Below, in pieces: positions 7,324 through 17,554 of a stretch of 64,000 nucleotides of DNA. The notes under the pieces were generated by a model. It searched no databases, was not told where the DNA came from, and saw only the letters and a list, made by a program, of their open reading frames with translations. The translations under genes and the position numbers were made by a program. This stretch comes from a virus. Location of the stretch: positions 1-64,000 of IMG/VR virus record IMGVR_UViG_3300046777_000988; one strand, 5' to 3'. The first letter of the stretch is position 1; each line of letters starts with the position of its first letter.

Positions 7324-7707
7324 TTTAATCAGGTTTATCCCAAACCTCTCAGCTATCTCAATCGCAGTATCGTCGTGAGCATAATGTTCCCGATACACAA
7401 CTTCAGTTATACCGTAGGCTGAAATCATTCTTAGGCAGTTCCCGCAGGGGAGCAATGTGCAAGCAAGCAGTCTGCATTCGTTTGGTCTGACATACCGAAG
7501 CGCATTCTGTTCTGCGTGGATAACGAACTTCCTGCGTTCTTCTCGGTCTGACCAGTATTCGTCAACATTAGGAGGAAAGCCGTTGTAGCCTACCGAGGCA
7601 ACCGAGTTGTCGTGTCGCAGCAATACGCAGCCAACCTTCTTCCACGGGTCTTTAGACTTACGCGCTACTACTTCAGCGATGCTTAACGCATATTCGTTCC
7701 AGTTCAT
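7318..7707 (-). CDS. Deoxycytidylate (dCMP) deaminase family protein
   Basis: A 129-residue zinc-dependent deaminase. The first zinc/catalytic motif is HAEQNAL (His64, Glu66) and the second is LLPCGNC (Pro87, Cys88, Cys91), with the spacing of the CDA/dCMP deaminase superfamily. The phage versions convert dCMP to dUMP and so feed dTMP synthesis. The motif VGYNGFPP near residue 39 is typical of the dCMP branch. It ends against the convergent plus-strand gene and lies 3 bases after the HNH gene. In a phage with a TAGT glycosyltransferase it may also help shift pyrimidine pools. Confidence 0.88.
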   Translation of the reverse strand: MNWNEYALSIAEVVARKSKDPWKKVGCVLLRHDNSVASVGYNGFPPNVDEYWSDREERRKFVIHAEQNALRYVRPNECRLLACTLLPCGNCLRMISAYGITEVVYREHYAHDDTAIEIAERFGINLIKL

Positions 7708-7710
7708 ATT

Positions 7711-8412
7711 TCAAAAAGGACAAAGTTCAGGATCAATTTGAGGTTCTCTTAATCCAAGTTTTATTTTCAGTTTTAGTAATTTCTCTTTCTCCTTCTTGCT
7801 TTTCTTTGGAGTTTGATTTTTGGGCTTCTTGTATTTCCATCCGTCAGGAGTCGGTTTTGTTTTTGCAATCCATTTCAATTTACGAATTTGCTCTACGGTA
7901 GCCATCAAGTTTGGAGGTATAGAACAAAACACGCTTTGAGTTATCTTTAGAACTCCACAAGCCATATTGATGCCGTGCATTGTATTATTTCTTACAATAT
8001 CACTTATTAACATCATTGAAACTAATTGCTTCTGCTTAAGTCCTTTAATTTTTCCACTGATCTTTTTAGCATCCAAATTCAGCACATCTTCCTTTCGGTG
8101 CGGAAACCAGAGGAATCCATGCTTTATTGCTGCGTGAATTAAATTATGACAAGGACGACAAAGGAGCATTAGTCTTTGCTTTTGCTCAAACTCATTAAGG
8201 TTAAATAGATATTTTGTGTGATGAACATCATTGCCGGGTTTCCTGCATTTCTCACAAAGTCCGTCTTTGTTTTTCAAGAACGATTGTCGAAGTATTTTCC
8301 ATTCCTGTGACTTCAGGTATTCATTCCTATACTCGTTTCGAGTCATCTTGAATTGCGGAATGTTCTTTATTCTTCTATATGCTTTCTTTCCGATCTTGTT
8401 GGTATATCCCAT
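7711..8412 (-). CDS. HNH endonuclease
   Basis: A 233-residue basic protein with a compact HNH/zinc-finger core near the N-terminus: Cys53 and Cys56 (CEKCRKPG), the His pair at 64-65 (NDVHHTKYL), and Cys85/Cys88 with a following His (LLCRPCHNLIH). The remaining 140 residues are lysine-rich and may bind DNA. The gene is A/T-rich compared with flanking genes and stands alone between dCMP deaminase and the winged-helix gene. That fits a mobile homing-type endonuclease, though no host intron or split gene was found around it. Confidence 0.82.
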   Translation of the reverse strand: MGYTNKIGKKAYRRIKNIPQFKMTRNEYRNEYLKSQEWKILRQSFLKNKDGLCEKCRKPGNDVHHTKYLFNLNEFEQKQRLMLLCRPCHNLIHAAIKHGFLWFPHRKEDVLNLDAKKISGKIKGLKQKQLVSMMLISDIVRNNTMHGINMACGVLKITQSVFCSIPPNLMATVEQIRKLKWIAKTKPTPDGWKYKKPKNQTPKKSKKEKEKLLKLKIKLGLREPQIDPELCPF

Positions 8413-8445
8413 AAAAATCCTTTCTAAATAAAAAACACAATTTGT

Positions 8446-8476
8446 GGTTCTTTATTACGGTTCTTTATTACGGTTC
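8446..8476. repeat. Tandem A/T-rich 13-mers
   Basis: GGTTCTTTATTAC occurs twice head-to-tail (8446-8458 and 8459-8471), followed by a partial third unit GGTTCATATTAGA. The repeats directly adjoin the 26-bp iterons. A/T-rich 13-mers beside iterons are the arrangement of DNA-unwinding elements in bacterial and plasmid origins. Confidence 0.6.
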
Positions 8477-8488
8477 ATATTAGATGGG

Positions 8489-8566
8489 GTGAACGGGTTC
8501 ACCCCTACCTACCAGTGAACGCATTCACCCCTACCATACCGTGAACGGGTTCACCCCTACCCCATC
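8489..8566. repeat. Three 26-bp palindromic iterons (origin-like)
   Basis: Three direct repeats begin at 8489, 8515 and 8541, exactly 26 bp apart. Each starts with a dyad, GTGAACGGGTTCAC in copies 1 and 3 and GTGAACGCATTCAC in copy 2, followed by CCCTACC. The array runs across the stop codon of the winged-helix gene. Because 26 is not a multiple of 3, the repeats are conserved as DNA rather than as peptide. The likely role is binding of the adjacent winged-helix protein at a replication origin or operator. Confidence 0.7.
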
Positions 8567-8899
8567 ATGCTTCTTGCTTTTAGGTATGACGGAATACAGG
8601 ATTTTTTTACTCAATTTATCAGCCCCAAGTTGCTCTATATTTATATTGTAGATGTTTGAAGTTCGCCTTCCCTTGCGATCAAATCTTTCTTCAATTTCAA
8701 TTAGGCCGATAGCCTCAAAGGCATGAAGATATTTCTTTGCTGTCTGTTCAGATACTTTGGACATCTTGGCTATCCTTTTTATCGAAGGCCAACAAGCCCC
8801 GTCGTCGCTGGCGCAATCAGCTAACGCAATCAACACTAATCTAGCATTACCGCTAGTTTCGCTTTTCTCGAAAACTTCCGAGAGGATTCTTACACTCAT
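8531..8899 (-). CDS. Winged-helix (HTH_36-like) replication or regulatory protein
   Basis: A 122-residue protein taken from MSVRILSEVFEKSE. A longer frame to 8983 exists, but its extra residues do not look like the family. RLVLIALADCASDDGACWPS followed by IKRIAKMSKVSEQTAKKYLH and AFEAIGLIEIEERF is a typical helix-turn-helix/winged-helix unit of phage replication initiators and replisome organisers. Such proteins usually have a further C-terminal part. Here the frame stops inside an iteron array, so it may be a shortened initiator or a regulator descended from one. It faces away from the virion genes at 9248. Confidence 0.7.
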   Translation of the reverse strand: MSVRILSEVFEKSETSGNARLVLIALADCASDDGACWPSIKRIAKMSKVSEQTAKKYLHAFEAIGLIEIEERFDRKGRRTSNIYNINIEQLGADKLSKKILYSVIPKSKKHDGVGVNPFTVW

Positions 8900-9097
8900 A
8901 ACAATAAATAAACCCCTCTGTTGGCGCATCTGGAGGTATAGAGAGTTTGAGCAAACAACGAGTGTTGCTCCAGAATACGCCAAAAGAAGGGTCTTGTTTA
9001 TTATTCATTGTTGTTTGCTTTTATTTAACTCAAGGCTCTCTAGTTCCTCGATAGGTCAACAATATGCTACAGCATTCATATGTCAAGCCTGTATAAA

Positions 9098-9135
9098 ATC
9101 AAAAACCCGTCTCAATAGGTTAGTATCAAGACGGG
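9098..9135 (-). terminator. Intrinsic terminator or attenuator, minus strand
   Basis: Read on the minus strand, CCCGTCT (9135-9129) pairs with AGACGGG (9112-9106), a perfect 7-bp stem followed by TTTTTGATTTT. It lies upstream of the winged-helix gene, with no minus-strand gene before it for more than 15 kb. It could therefore attenuate leader transcription of that gene or shield it from antisense transcription. Confidence 0.55.
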
Positions 9136-9229
9136 CATTTCGGGCGGGTGAAAGATGAAAATACAATACACTATTTTCAACAAGCGTCAAGTGGTTTGAA
9201 AGAAAAACTACCTTGAATTTCCGTCAGTA

Positions 9230-9240
9230 TTGTTCAACAA
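9230..9240. promoter_or_regulatory. TTGTTNAACAA palindrome
   Basis: An exact copy ending 7 bases before the GTG start of the GT9-like gene. No gene ends here, so this copy cannot be explained by stop-codon context. Confidence 0.45.
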
Positions 9241-9247
9241 TAACTAG

Positions 9248-10114
9248 GTGAACGCATTTCATTCCGGTTGCATCGGAGATATTATCTACTCCATTCCGAC
9301 GATGAAGGCATTAGGTGTAACGAACCTTTATGTCGATGATCGTCCGTGGACAAAGCCAATCGTGCATCGTATCGACGCATTCAAGAGACTGATCGAATCG
9401 CAGGGCATCGAGGTCAAGAAGCATGAAGGAGAAAATATCGACTTCGATCTTTCCACCTACCGCAACGGAGGAATGATCTACGGGGATACTATCGCCAACC
9501 GAGTAGCAAGATGGATGGGAGTTAAGATCGACTTGTCCAAGCCGTGGATGCAGATTGACGAGAAGAATCCTGCAACGAAAGGTAAGATCATCGTAAGCCG
9601 TGGAGCTAGGTGGCACGGAGAGTTCTTTCCGTGGAACAGGCTAACTAGTGAGCTAGGTCACAAGATGGTATTTGTTGGGCTACCGGAAGAGCATCAAGAC
9701 TTCTGTTCGCTATTCGGGAATATCGAATACTTGCCCACAATCGACCTGTATGATGTCGCAACAGCTATTGCGGGTGCTGACCTATTCATCGGCAATCAAA
9801 GCTCGCCTAACTCCATTGCAAACGGAATACACGCCCCAAGCATAGTAGAAACATGCCTATATGCGTTTGATTGCATATATGAACGGGGCAACACTACCTA
9901 CTGCCACGATGGTATCTTGAAGGTTCGATTTGACGGAATGACGGTTATTTCGGAAAATCCTTCGCCAAAACACGGGTGGAAAATCGACATCTTCGGAAGA
10001 ACGCTAAAGGCTGGCGACAGGCATATCTGCATCGCACTCGCTAGAGCTGATTGCTTTTTGCGAAAGATTTACTACAATGTTGACCAACTGACAGAACTTG
10101 CGGAGAAATACTAA
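9248..10114 (+). CDS. GT9/heptosyltransferase-like glycosyltransferase
   Basis: A 288-residue protein with a GT-B-like layout seen in ADP-heptose:LPS heptosyltransferases. It has an N-terminal GCIGDIIYSIPTMKAL (glycine turn and first helix) and a C-terminal GADLFIGNQSSPNSIANGI, which corresponds to the FIGNDSGxxHLA donor-binding segment of GT9. It is shorter than cellular heptosyltransferases (about 320-350 residues) and has Gln-Ser-Ser where they have Asp-Ser-Gly. A paralogue lies at 26845. The start is GTG. Its position at the head of the virion genes suggests virion or surface-glycan modification. Confidence 0.7.
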   Translation: MNAFHSGCIGDIIYSIPTMKALGVTNLYVDDRPWTKPIVHRIDAFKRLIESQGIEVKKHEGENIDFDLSTYRNGGMIYGDTIANRVARWMGVKIDLSKPWMQIDEKNPATKGKIIVSRGARWHGEFFPWNRLTSELGHKMVFVGLPEEHQDFCSLFGNIEYLPTIDLYDVATAIAGADLFIGNQSSPNSIANGIHAPSIVETCLYAFDCIYERGNTTYCHDGILKVRFDGMTVISENPSPKHGWKIDIFGRTLKAGDRHICIALARADCFLRKIYYNVDQLTELAEKY

Positions 10115-10621
10115 ATGGCTAATATTGCGTTACAGGATGGGAAGGTTGTATTGAAGGATGGGAAGGTGAGCTGTAGTTGTTGCGCCACGCCCTGCAATTT
10201 ATGTGAGAGTGTTTTAGTTACCTCGCCGCTGTTGCAGACAATTCAAGATTCTACATCTGTATCTGTAACTTATGATTTTCCTGCATTTGAAATTTTCCCG
10301 CAAGTTTCTGGAACTGAGACTTTGCCGTGGGATGGAGTTTCGGCTTACAAAGATATACAATATGATGGGTTTATTCGTTTAGAAATTGTAGGAAATTGTT
10401 TTAGAATTTTTATCGTAGAAGTAAGCGGATCAAATCGAGCGGTTAATTTTTATACAACAGGTCAAGATTGCGGTTTCCCCACTGATCCATTTTCTGTTCA
10501 TCAATTTTTCACGATACCTGTAAATGGAACTAATATCGACGCTTTTCAGTATGCAATAGAATTTAGTTCTTATCCTCCAGGGTTTTATCCAGCGCCAACT
10601 ATAAGCATTTCATTTTCGTGA
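10115..10621 (+). CDS. Cys-rich hypothetical virion-region protein
   Basis: A 168-residue protein starting MANIALQDGKVVLKDGKV, a short repeated strand motif (LQDGKVVL/LKDGKVSC). A tight cysteine cluster, CSCCATPCNLC, follows and could hold a metal or form disulphides. The rest is predicted beta-rich with many aromatic residues, like small phage decoration or tail proteins. It begins directly after the GT9-like stop and overlaps the next gene. Function unknown. Confidence 0.65.
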   Translation: MANIALQDGKVVLKDGKVSCSCCATPCNLCESVLVTSPLLQTIQDSTSVSVTYDFPAFEIFPQVSGTETLPWDGVSAYKDIQYDGFIRLEIVGNCFRIFIVEVSGSNRAVNFYTTGQDCGFPTDPFSVHQFFTIPVNGTNIDAFQYAIEFSSYPPGFYPAPTISISFS

Positions 10622-10890
10622 CGGAAAATAATTATACCCGTTTACTTGCCCGCTTCGGCAACGCCGCACACCGCTTCGCCAACTCTGGCTTCAGCACCGC
10701 CCCGTTGGAAATCCTCACTGACCGCGAAGCCGCGTGCCGCGCCTGCCCCGAATGGGACGCCGCTGCTCTAAATAACACTGGTAGATGCAAGAAATGCGGA
10801 TGCAGCACTTGGGCTAAATTACGCATGGCAACAGAAAGATGCCCTCTCGGAAAGTGGGAAGCTGTGAGCGTGGAAGATAGCAAGCAGTAG
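10618..10890 (+). CDS. Small zinc-ribbon-like phage protein
   Basis: A 90-residue protein whose second half holds four or more paired cysteines: ACRACPEWDAAAL, then GRCKKCGCSTWAKLRMA and ERCPLGKW. The arrangement R-A-x-C-x-x-CP...CxxCGC...CPLGxW is a recurrent small phage zinc-ribbon protein of unknown role. A related RAGICANCP segment is in the 26216-26848 protein, and both sit next to GT9-like genes. The start overlaps the previous stop by 4 bases. Confidence 0.75.
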   Translation: MTENNYTRLLARFGNAAHRFANSGFSTAPLEILTDREAACRACPEWDAAALNNTGRCKKCGCSTWAKLRMATERCPLGKWEAVSVEDSKQ

Positions 10891-10894
10891 ATTA

Positions 10895-10905
10895 TTGTTG
10901 AACAA
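10895..10905. promoter_or_regulatory. TTGTTNAACAA palindrome
   Basis: An exact copy in the 45-base gap between the zinc-ribbon gene and the 686-residue virion gene. Confidence 0.45.
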
Positions 10906-10935
10906 CACTATTGATAATAATATAGTTCCCGATTT

Positions 10936-12996
10936 ATGCAGCCGATCAAGACAACAAACGCCATGAACCCCGCGCCAGCAAAGGGGATCGAATCATTTCC
11001 AACTCCGGTAATAGACGATGTTGTTATCTCGGAGATCGTCAATTCGTGGAAGGGAGACTACCAGCCGCTGGAATACGGAACGCTTTGGAAGGATGTTTCT
11101 CACGCCCCGAACCAAGGCAGCTTCCCAGAGCATAAGCTAGTTTACCAGCAGCCAACTAGCGAAGATGGGAAGTGGGTAAAACGCATCTGGGTTAATGATC
11201 GCGTCAATCAAGACAGCTACAACTACGCAATCAAGTATAGCGCAGGATCGCAGGATCACCCGATCTACATTAGGACATATATTGTTCCGAGGGAGACATA
11301 CGCCCCGCTGCTAGACGGAACACCTGATCCGCTATTCCCCGGCGCATTGCTGGTTGACGAGGAAGCTGTAAGGAATGAGGGCGAGTTAGATTCTAAATAC
11401 ATTACAGTAACGCGAGTTTATGAGACGCTGCCGGGTCCGCAAGTTCCAACGAAACGCTACAACGAGCGAGGCGACTTAGAGACTGTCATCGTTCAAACCG
11501 TTCCTCCATTCACGCCTCCTGATCCAGATGGGCTTCTCGTCACTGGATCGCAGGTAGTGCAGGAGGAGATGGGTAAGGGCGTTAAGACGACATCTACTGT
11601 TCCACAGCATACCCCATTGGGTATTAGCGAGAAAAAGGCTGGATTGCTTGGTGAAACATTTACGACAGATGAAATCGTTCCTCCCAATACGCCAGCAGAC
11701 CCGCTTACACTACAAGTTGTTTCTTCTTCCGTAGAAAAATTATCAGCAACTAAAGCGAGAAAAAGAACCACATCTGGAAGCCCAACTAATCTATCATCTG
11801 AATCATTAGTTGAATCACCGCTAGGACTTGTAAATGGGAAGCTGGATAATTCAATTGTAGCACCAAGCACGGTTCCAAATGGATCATTAAATGTAGTAAA
11901 GGATTCAATATCTCCAATTGATTCAGCTAAATCAGAAAGACAAAAAGTTACAGTTTCAACTTGGCCTAAAAATGTAGGTGTAGATTCCGACGAGCAACTT
12001 GGATTTGGCGTGAGATATGAAGAAACAATTGTAAGTCCAGACCAATTTCTAAACGCACAATATTGGAAAAATTTAGATTACATTGATTACAAACCGATAG
12101 ATCAATGGAAATCACTAAGGCGTGAAATTGATAGAGAAAAACTAGCAGAAGTTTTGTTGGCAAAATGGATAAGAACTCCAGTTCAAGTTAATGTTACATT
12201 GCCAGACAAGCTGCTTGGAGTTAAGGTTTATTGGGGTCATAGTTACGGAGCAGGCAAATCGTTCGATCACGGTTTTGCCGTTTCTTCCTCAAATTACAAT
12301 TTAAGTTCTTCTGGAAGCTCAAAAAACTCTTATGGAGTAAACGGAGATATTTATTTCAATATTCAGCAAGGATACTCAGGGCCACTTAATGGCGAAAAGC
12401 ATATATTCTTTATTGAGATAGGAAAAGATAATCGGGTTGAAGATCAAGAAATTGTTAAGACATTAAACAATTTTCGAGAACACGGAAGCAGAACGCCACC
12501 CACCAGACCACCGCCACCGCCCGGTAATCCTTTTCCAATTTATGCAACAACTCCAGCTAATTACTACAAGCCTTGGCCGTATATTCAAACAAGAACAGAG
12601 AATCTAGTTGTTATTACTGGAGGAAAGTCTGAGACAATGAATAGCTCGCAAAGTCTATCCGCCAGCATAAATGGTTCTAGTCGATCAAACGGTAGAGGAA
12701 CATCAATTGATGTTGATGTTAATGCTAGGTCTGTAAATATTCCGCCAACACTTCACGGAAAAATAACAATAGAAGAAGAAACATTTGGGACTACTGGTGG
12801 TCAAAGTTTGCTTCCAACATACGGAGTTAGACCAACAACGCTGGATGTAACAAAGGCAGTTCTTGACGGAAGGGAAGTAAGTATGCCGCAATTCCCTACC
12901 GGGAACTTTCTATATCAAGCCGATGTTGAATTATACAAATATGGCTTTGTAAAAGTAACAGCAATTACAGTAACTGTTGATCCCAAATATGTATGA
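10936..12996 (+). CDS. Large predicted virion structural protein
   Basis: A 686-residue protein with no catalytic motif seen. Its N-terminal 130 residues are rich in Trp/Tyr and look folded (EIVNSWKGDYQPLEYGTLWK). The middle contains repeated blocks built on Q-V-V-x-E/S with Pro-rich linkers (IVQTVPPFTPPDPDGLLVTG and a similar IVPPNTPADPLTLQVVSSS). A GKSFDHGFAVSSS stretch and a PPTRPPPPPG linker follow, then a beta-rich end. Size, repeats and position among virion genes suggest a tail or fibre-attachment protein; this is inferred from context only. Confidence 0.6.
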   Translation: MQPIKTTNAMNPAPAKGIESFPTPVIDDVVISEIVNSWKGDYQPLEYGTLWKDVSHAPNQGSFPEHKLVYQQPTSEDGKWVKRIWVNDRVNQDSYNYAIKYSAGSQDHPIYIRTYIVPRETYAPLLDGTPDPLFPGALLVDEEAVRNEGELDSKYITVTRVYETLPGPQVPTKRYNERGDLETVIVQTVPPFTPPDPDGLLVTGSQVVQEEMGKGVKTTSTVPQHTPLGISEKKAGLLGETFTTDEIVPPNTPADPLTLQVVSSSVEKLSATKARKRTTSGSPTNLSSESLVESPLGLVNGKLDNSIVAPSTVPNGSLNVVKDSISPIDSAKSERQKVTVSTWPKNVGVDSDEQLGFGVRYEETIVSPDQFLNAQYWKNLDYIDYKPIDQWKSLRREIDREKLAEVLLAKWIRTPVQVNVTLPDKLLGVKVYWGHSYGAGKSFDHGFAVSSSNYNLSSSGSSKNSYGVNGDIYFNIQQGYSGPLNGEKHIFFIEIGKDNRVEDQEIVKTLNNFREHGSRTPPTRPPPPPGNPFPIYATTPANYYKPWPYIQTRTENLVVITGGKSETMNSSQSLSASINGSSRSNGRGTSIDVDVNARSVNIPPTLHGKITIEEETFGTTGGQSLLPTYGVRPTTLDVTKAVLDGREVSMPQFPTGNFLYQADVELYKYGFVKVTAITVTVDPKYV

Positions 12997-13265
12997 TGTA
13001 TCAAGCTAATCCAGTAAGCCAAGTATCTAGCAACCCTATTATTGGAGTTAAGATGCAGAAACTCCAAGCAGGTGATCATTTTCCGATTGCAAACACTGAT
13101 GATAATCTTGGAATGATTTCTAAATATACAAAAATACCAACAGATGGAAATTATATTGTTGTAGTAAGAGGTGGAGTTCTTGGCTTTGTTAAAGCGAATC
13201 CAGGTCCACTTCAGCTTTTCAATAACGATCTTGGCTGGACATCAACTCAGGATTGCGAAGAATAA
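12993..13265 (+). CDS. Hypothetical virion-region protein
   Basis: A 90-residue beta-rich protein (GDHFPIANTDDNLGMISKYT, then GNYIVVVRGGVLGFVK). Not recognised. It overlaps the preceding stop by 4 bases (ATGATG context), which supports the start and co-translation with the 686-residue gene. Confidence 0.6.
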   Translation: MMYQANPVSQVSSNPIIGVKMQKLQAGDHFPIANTDDNLGMISKYTKIPTDGNYIVVVRGGVLGFVKANPGPLQLFNNDLGWTSTQDCEE

Positions 13266-13304
13266 TCTTGATTAAAATAACACAAACTATAAATATAAAA
13301 CATT

Positions 13305-13730
13305 ATGGCTGCATATAAAAAAGGAACAATGTCAAAACCGATAGGATCAACTGGCCTAACTAGAGGGTCCAGTATTAAAATCGGAGAACCAATTAGTTCC
13401 GCCGCATCACAGCTTCCAGCAATAGGGCAATCATATAATAAGATGATTGGAGGCGGCGGCGCAGGAGGAAGCATGTATAGCGGAGGCGGCTCTGGAGGCG
13501 GATTGCCAAGTATGATGGAGCTAGAGGCTTCATCAATGCGATTAGCTGATGCTGCATCAAGAAGAAATATAGCTGAAAAAGAAGCAGAAGCTGATATTGC
13601 CGCAAGGCAAGAGGGGTTCAGGTCATTTGATGAAAAACAAAGATATGCAAAAAGAGCTAGAGGCTTTCAATCGGACTTTATGAACAAAATGAAAAACAGG
13701 CCCGGCAAAGTTGTGCAATCCAGTGATTAA
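13305..13730 (+). CDS. Gly-rich hypothetical virion-region protein
   Basis: A 141-residue protein. A glycine-rich low-complexity stretch (MIGGGGAGGSMYSGGGSGGG, about residues 46-65) is followed by a charged helical part (RRNIAEKEAEADIAARQEG). No family was recognised. It lies directly before the adaptor-like gene and could be a small connector or internal protein. Confidence 0.6.
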   Translation: MAAYKKGTMSKPIGSTGLTRGSSIKIGEPISSAASQLPAIGQSYNKMIGGGGAGGSMYSGGGSGGGLPSMMELEASSMRLADAASRRNIAEKEAEADIAARQEGFRSFDEKQRYAKRARGFQSDFMNKMKNRPGKVVQSSD

Positions 13731-14693
13731 ATGAGACTCACACTAGGAGAAGCGCGGCAACAACTCTATTCCGCAATCGTTCCTTCGATTGACAATCAAT
13801 CGAATATAGATCGTTTTAACTCGTATCTGAATTTGTCGCAAGAAAGATTGATCAATAGCGGCAAATGGACTGGGACTATTCTGCCAGTTAGGTTCTATTC
13901 TCCTAGCGGGATGATTACGCTGCCTAGAAGGTTCTCGTCTGCATTGGCTGCTAAGTGGAATAAAGACTCCGCATCCGGTCCAATTAAAATTAGAAACGGC
14001 TGGTTCACATATCTCACACCAATTTCTGATTTGTGGACTGCCTCGTATTGGCCTAGATACGGCTACAACGAAACATTCTTTGACGACCTAGGGGATGGAT
14101 TCGCTACATTCGCTAACCCAACATTTCCCACATTCACGCTAAAGATTGAAATCGAGAATGCAAGCGATGCGTTTAACGAAGTCGTTATTAAGGGGAAGGA
14201 TGAGAACAACAATGATATTACCCTAACCGTTACGCTTGTTGATCCAGATATAACTCCAACCCAACAATTCTCTAGGGTGGAATTCTTTCAAAAGCCTATC
14301 ACTAACGGAGGCATCAACCTTTACGCTGTTAGCGGAACAAGCGAAGAGAAGATCGGCACATACGAGGCTACGGAAACAACAGCAAGCTATCACCGCTACG
14401 CAGTTCCTAACGAGCCATCTATTGATAACTTGGATGTTCTTTGCAAGGTGAGATTCGTTCCTTGCGTGTATGATACCGATGAGGTTATTGTTACAAACCT
14501 TGGAGCATTGAAGAATATGCTTATGTCTCTGAAATGGGAAGATGAGGGAGACATGGAGCGTTCTGAAATGTATTTTATGAAAGCATTGCAACTCCTGAAC
14601 GGAGAAAGCCGAGAGGTTCGCGGAGGATCGCAATGGAAACTAAACATTGATAGATCGGCTATGCAGTTTGAAAACCTTTGGCAAGGGAGATAA
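13731..14693 (+). CDS. Probable head-tail adaptor or tail tubular protein
   Basis: A 320-residue protein. The N-terminal helices (LTLGEARQQLYSAI, FNSYLNLSQERLINSGKWTG) and the C-terminal helical ALKNMLMSLKWEDEGDMERS plus AEx-like YFMKALQLLNG resemble the podoviral adaptor/tubular A layout, in which helices flank an inserted beta domain. Here residues about 110-240 form the beta insertion. It starts right after the Gly-rich gene and is followed after 3 bases by the first collagen-like fibre. The assignment is by layout and context. Confidence 0.5.
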   Translation: MRLTLGEARQQLYSAIVPSIDNQSNIDRFNSYLNLSQERLINSGKWTGTILPVRFYSPSGMITLPRRFSSALAAKWNKDSASGPIKIRNGWFTYLTPISDLWTASYWPRYGYNETFFDDLGDGFATFANPTFPTFTLKIEIENASDAFNEVVIKGKDENNNDITLTVTLVDPDITPTQQFSRVEFFQKPITNGGINLYAVSGTSEEKIGTYEATETTASYHRYAVPNEPSIDNLDVLCKVRFVPCVYDTDEVIVTNLGALKNMLMSLKWEDEGDMERSEMYFMKALQLLNGESREVRGGSQWKLNIDRSAMQFENLWQGR

Positions 14694-14696
14694 ATT

Positions 14697-16625
<1,929 letters not shown>

Positions 16626-16628
16626 GAT

Positions 16629-17507
16629 ATGGGATTTACTTCAAGAAAGCTATTCTTGGGATCAGGAACCCAACTTCCAAGTATATCTTGGACTCAATCA
16701 ACAATGCCATCTACTCAGAATTGGAGGGATTCTGCCTATGGCGTCGGAAGATATGTTGCTATTTCTCTTCTCTCAAATGTATTTGCACATAGCAATGACG
16801 GAACAACTTGGACGCAATCAACAATGCCATCTACTCAGAATTGGCAATCAGTAACATACGGTAATTTAAGATTTATTGCTACTGCTAGCTCAAATGTATT
16901 TGCATATAGTAGTAACGGAACAACTTGGACTCAATCAACAATGCCATCTTCGCAGAATTGGTTTGATTCTGCCTATGGTAATGGCAGATATGTTGCTATT
17001 GCTAACAATTCAGATGTATTTGCACATAGCACAAACGGAACAACTTGGACGCAATCAACAATGCCATCTACTCAGAATTGGCAATCAGTAACATACGGTA
17101 ATTTAAGATTTATTGCTAATGTTGATAATTCAGATGTATTTGCATATAGTAGTAACGGAACAACTTGGACTCAATCAACAATGCCATCAAGTGGTTTTTG
17201 GAGTAATATAGCATACGGCAACGGAAAATATGTTACTCTTAAACAGGCATCAGATGTATTTGCATATAGCAATGACGGAATATCTTGGACTCAATCTACA
17301 GCGCCTTTTGTATTAGGAAGTCGTATTGTTTATGGTGGTGGAATATTTGTTTGCACTTCCACATCAAATAAATTTACATATAGTGCCGATGGTATAAATT
17401 GGATTCAATCAGATATGCCATCTTCACAGAATTGGTCGTGTTTGGTATATGGAGATAAGTTTGTTTCAATTGGATATAATTCAAATATTGCAGCATACAC
17501 AACATAA
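16629..17507 (+). CDS. Seven-repeat beta-propeller-like protein
   Basis: A 292-residue protein made of about seven repeats of 38-40 residues with the core S-N/D-G-T-T-W-T-Q-S-T-M-P-S, followed by a strand YGNGRYVAI. This resembles BNR/Asp-box blades (S-x-D-G-x-T-W). Equivalent positions in DNA are at 16687, 16807, 16924, 17044, 17164, 17284 and 17398. Seven copies would close one seven-bladed propeller. No sialidase active-site set was seen. It follows the fibre gene by 3 bases and is probably a tail spike head or receptor-binding component. Confidence 0.78.
   Translation: MGFTSRKLFLGSGTQLPSISWTQSTMPSTQNWRDSAYGVGRYVAISLLSNVFAHSNDGTTWTQSTMPSTQNWQSVTYGNLRFIATASSNVFAYSSNGTTWTQSTMPSSQNWFDSAYGNGRYVAIANNSDVFAHSTNGTTWTQSTMPSTQNWQSVTYGNLRFIANVDNSDVFAYSSNGTTWTQSTMPSSGFWSNIAYGNGKYVTLKQASDVFAYSNDGISWTQSTAPFVLGSRIVYGGGIFVCTSTSNKFTYSADGINWIQSDMPSSQNWSCLVYGDKFVSIGYNSNIAAYTT
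16800..17125 (+). repeat. Near-identical direct DNA repeats inside the propeller gene
   Basis: Blades starting near 16804 and 17041 share an almost unbroken run of about 75 bases, from the TTGGACGCAATCAACAATGC segment through the start of the next blade. The other blades differ more. Such recent copies allow recombination to add, lose or swap blades. Confidence 0.7.
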
Positions 17508-17528
17508 TCCTTTAATTCCCCATAAATA

Positions 17529-17539
17529 CTGTTAAACAA
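17529..17539. promoter_or_regulatory. TTGTTNAACAA-type palindrome (9/10 match)
   Basis: It lies in the 47-base gap between the propeller gene and the first ejection-protein candidate, 15 bases before the start codon. Confidence 0.4.
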
Positions 17540-17554
17540 TAAACGACTAAAGAT

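Larger units (their letters stand above)
8900..9247. other. Divergent intergenic region before the virion genes
   Basis: About 350 bases separate the winged-helix gene from the first virion-region gene, with no convincing open frame. It contains a terminator-like hairpin on the minus strand (9098-9135) and a TTGTTNAACAA palindrome at 9230-9240, just before the GTG start at 9248. No consensus sigma-70-type promoter was clear. Confidence 0.5.

Noticed and set aside
7711-8412. HNH gene as an intron-encoded homing endonuclease
   Set aside because: Both neighbours are complete genes with normal ends, so no intron or split host gene is visible.
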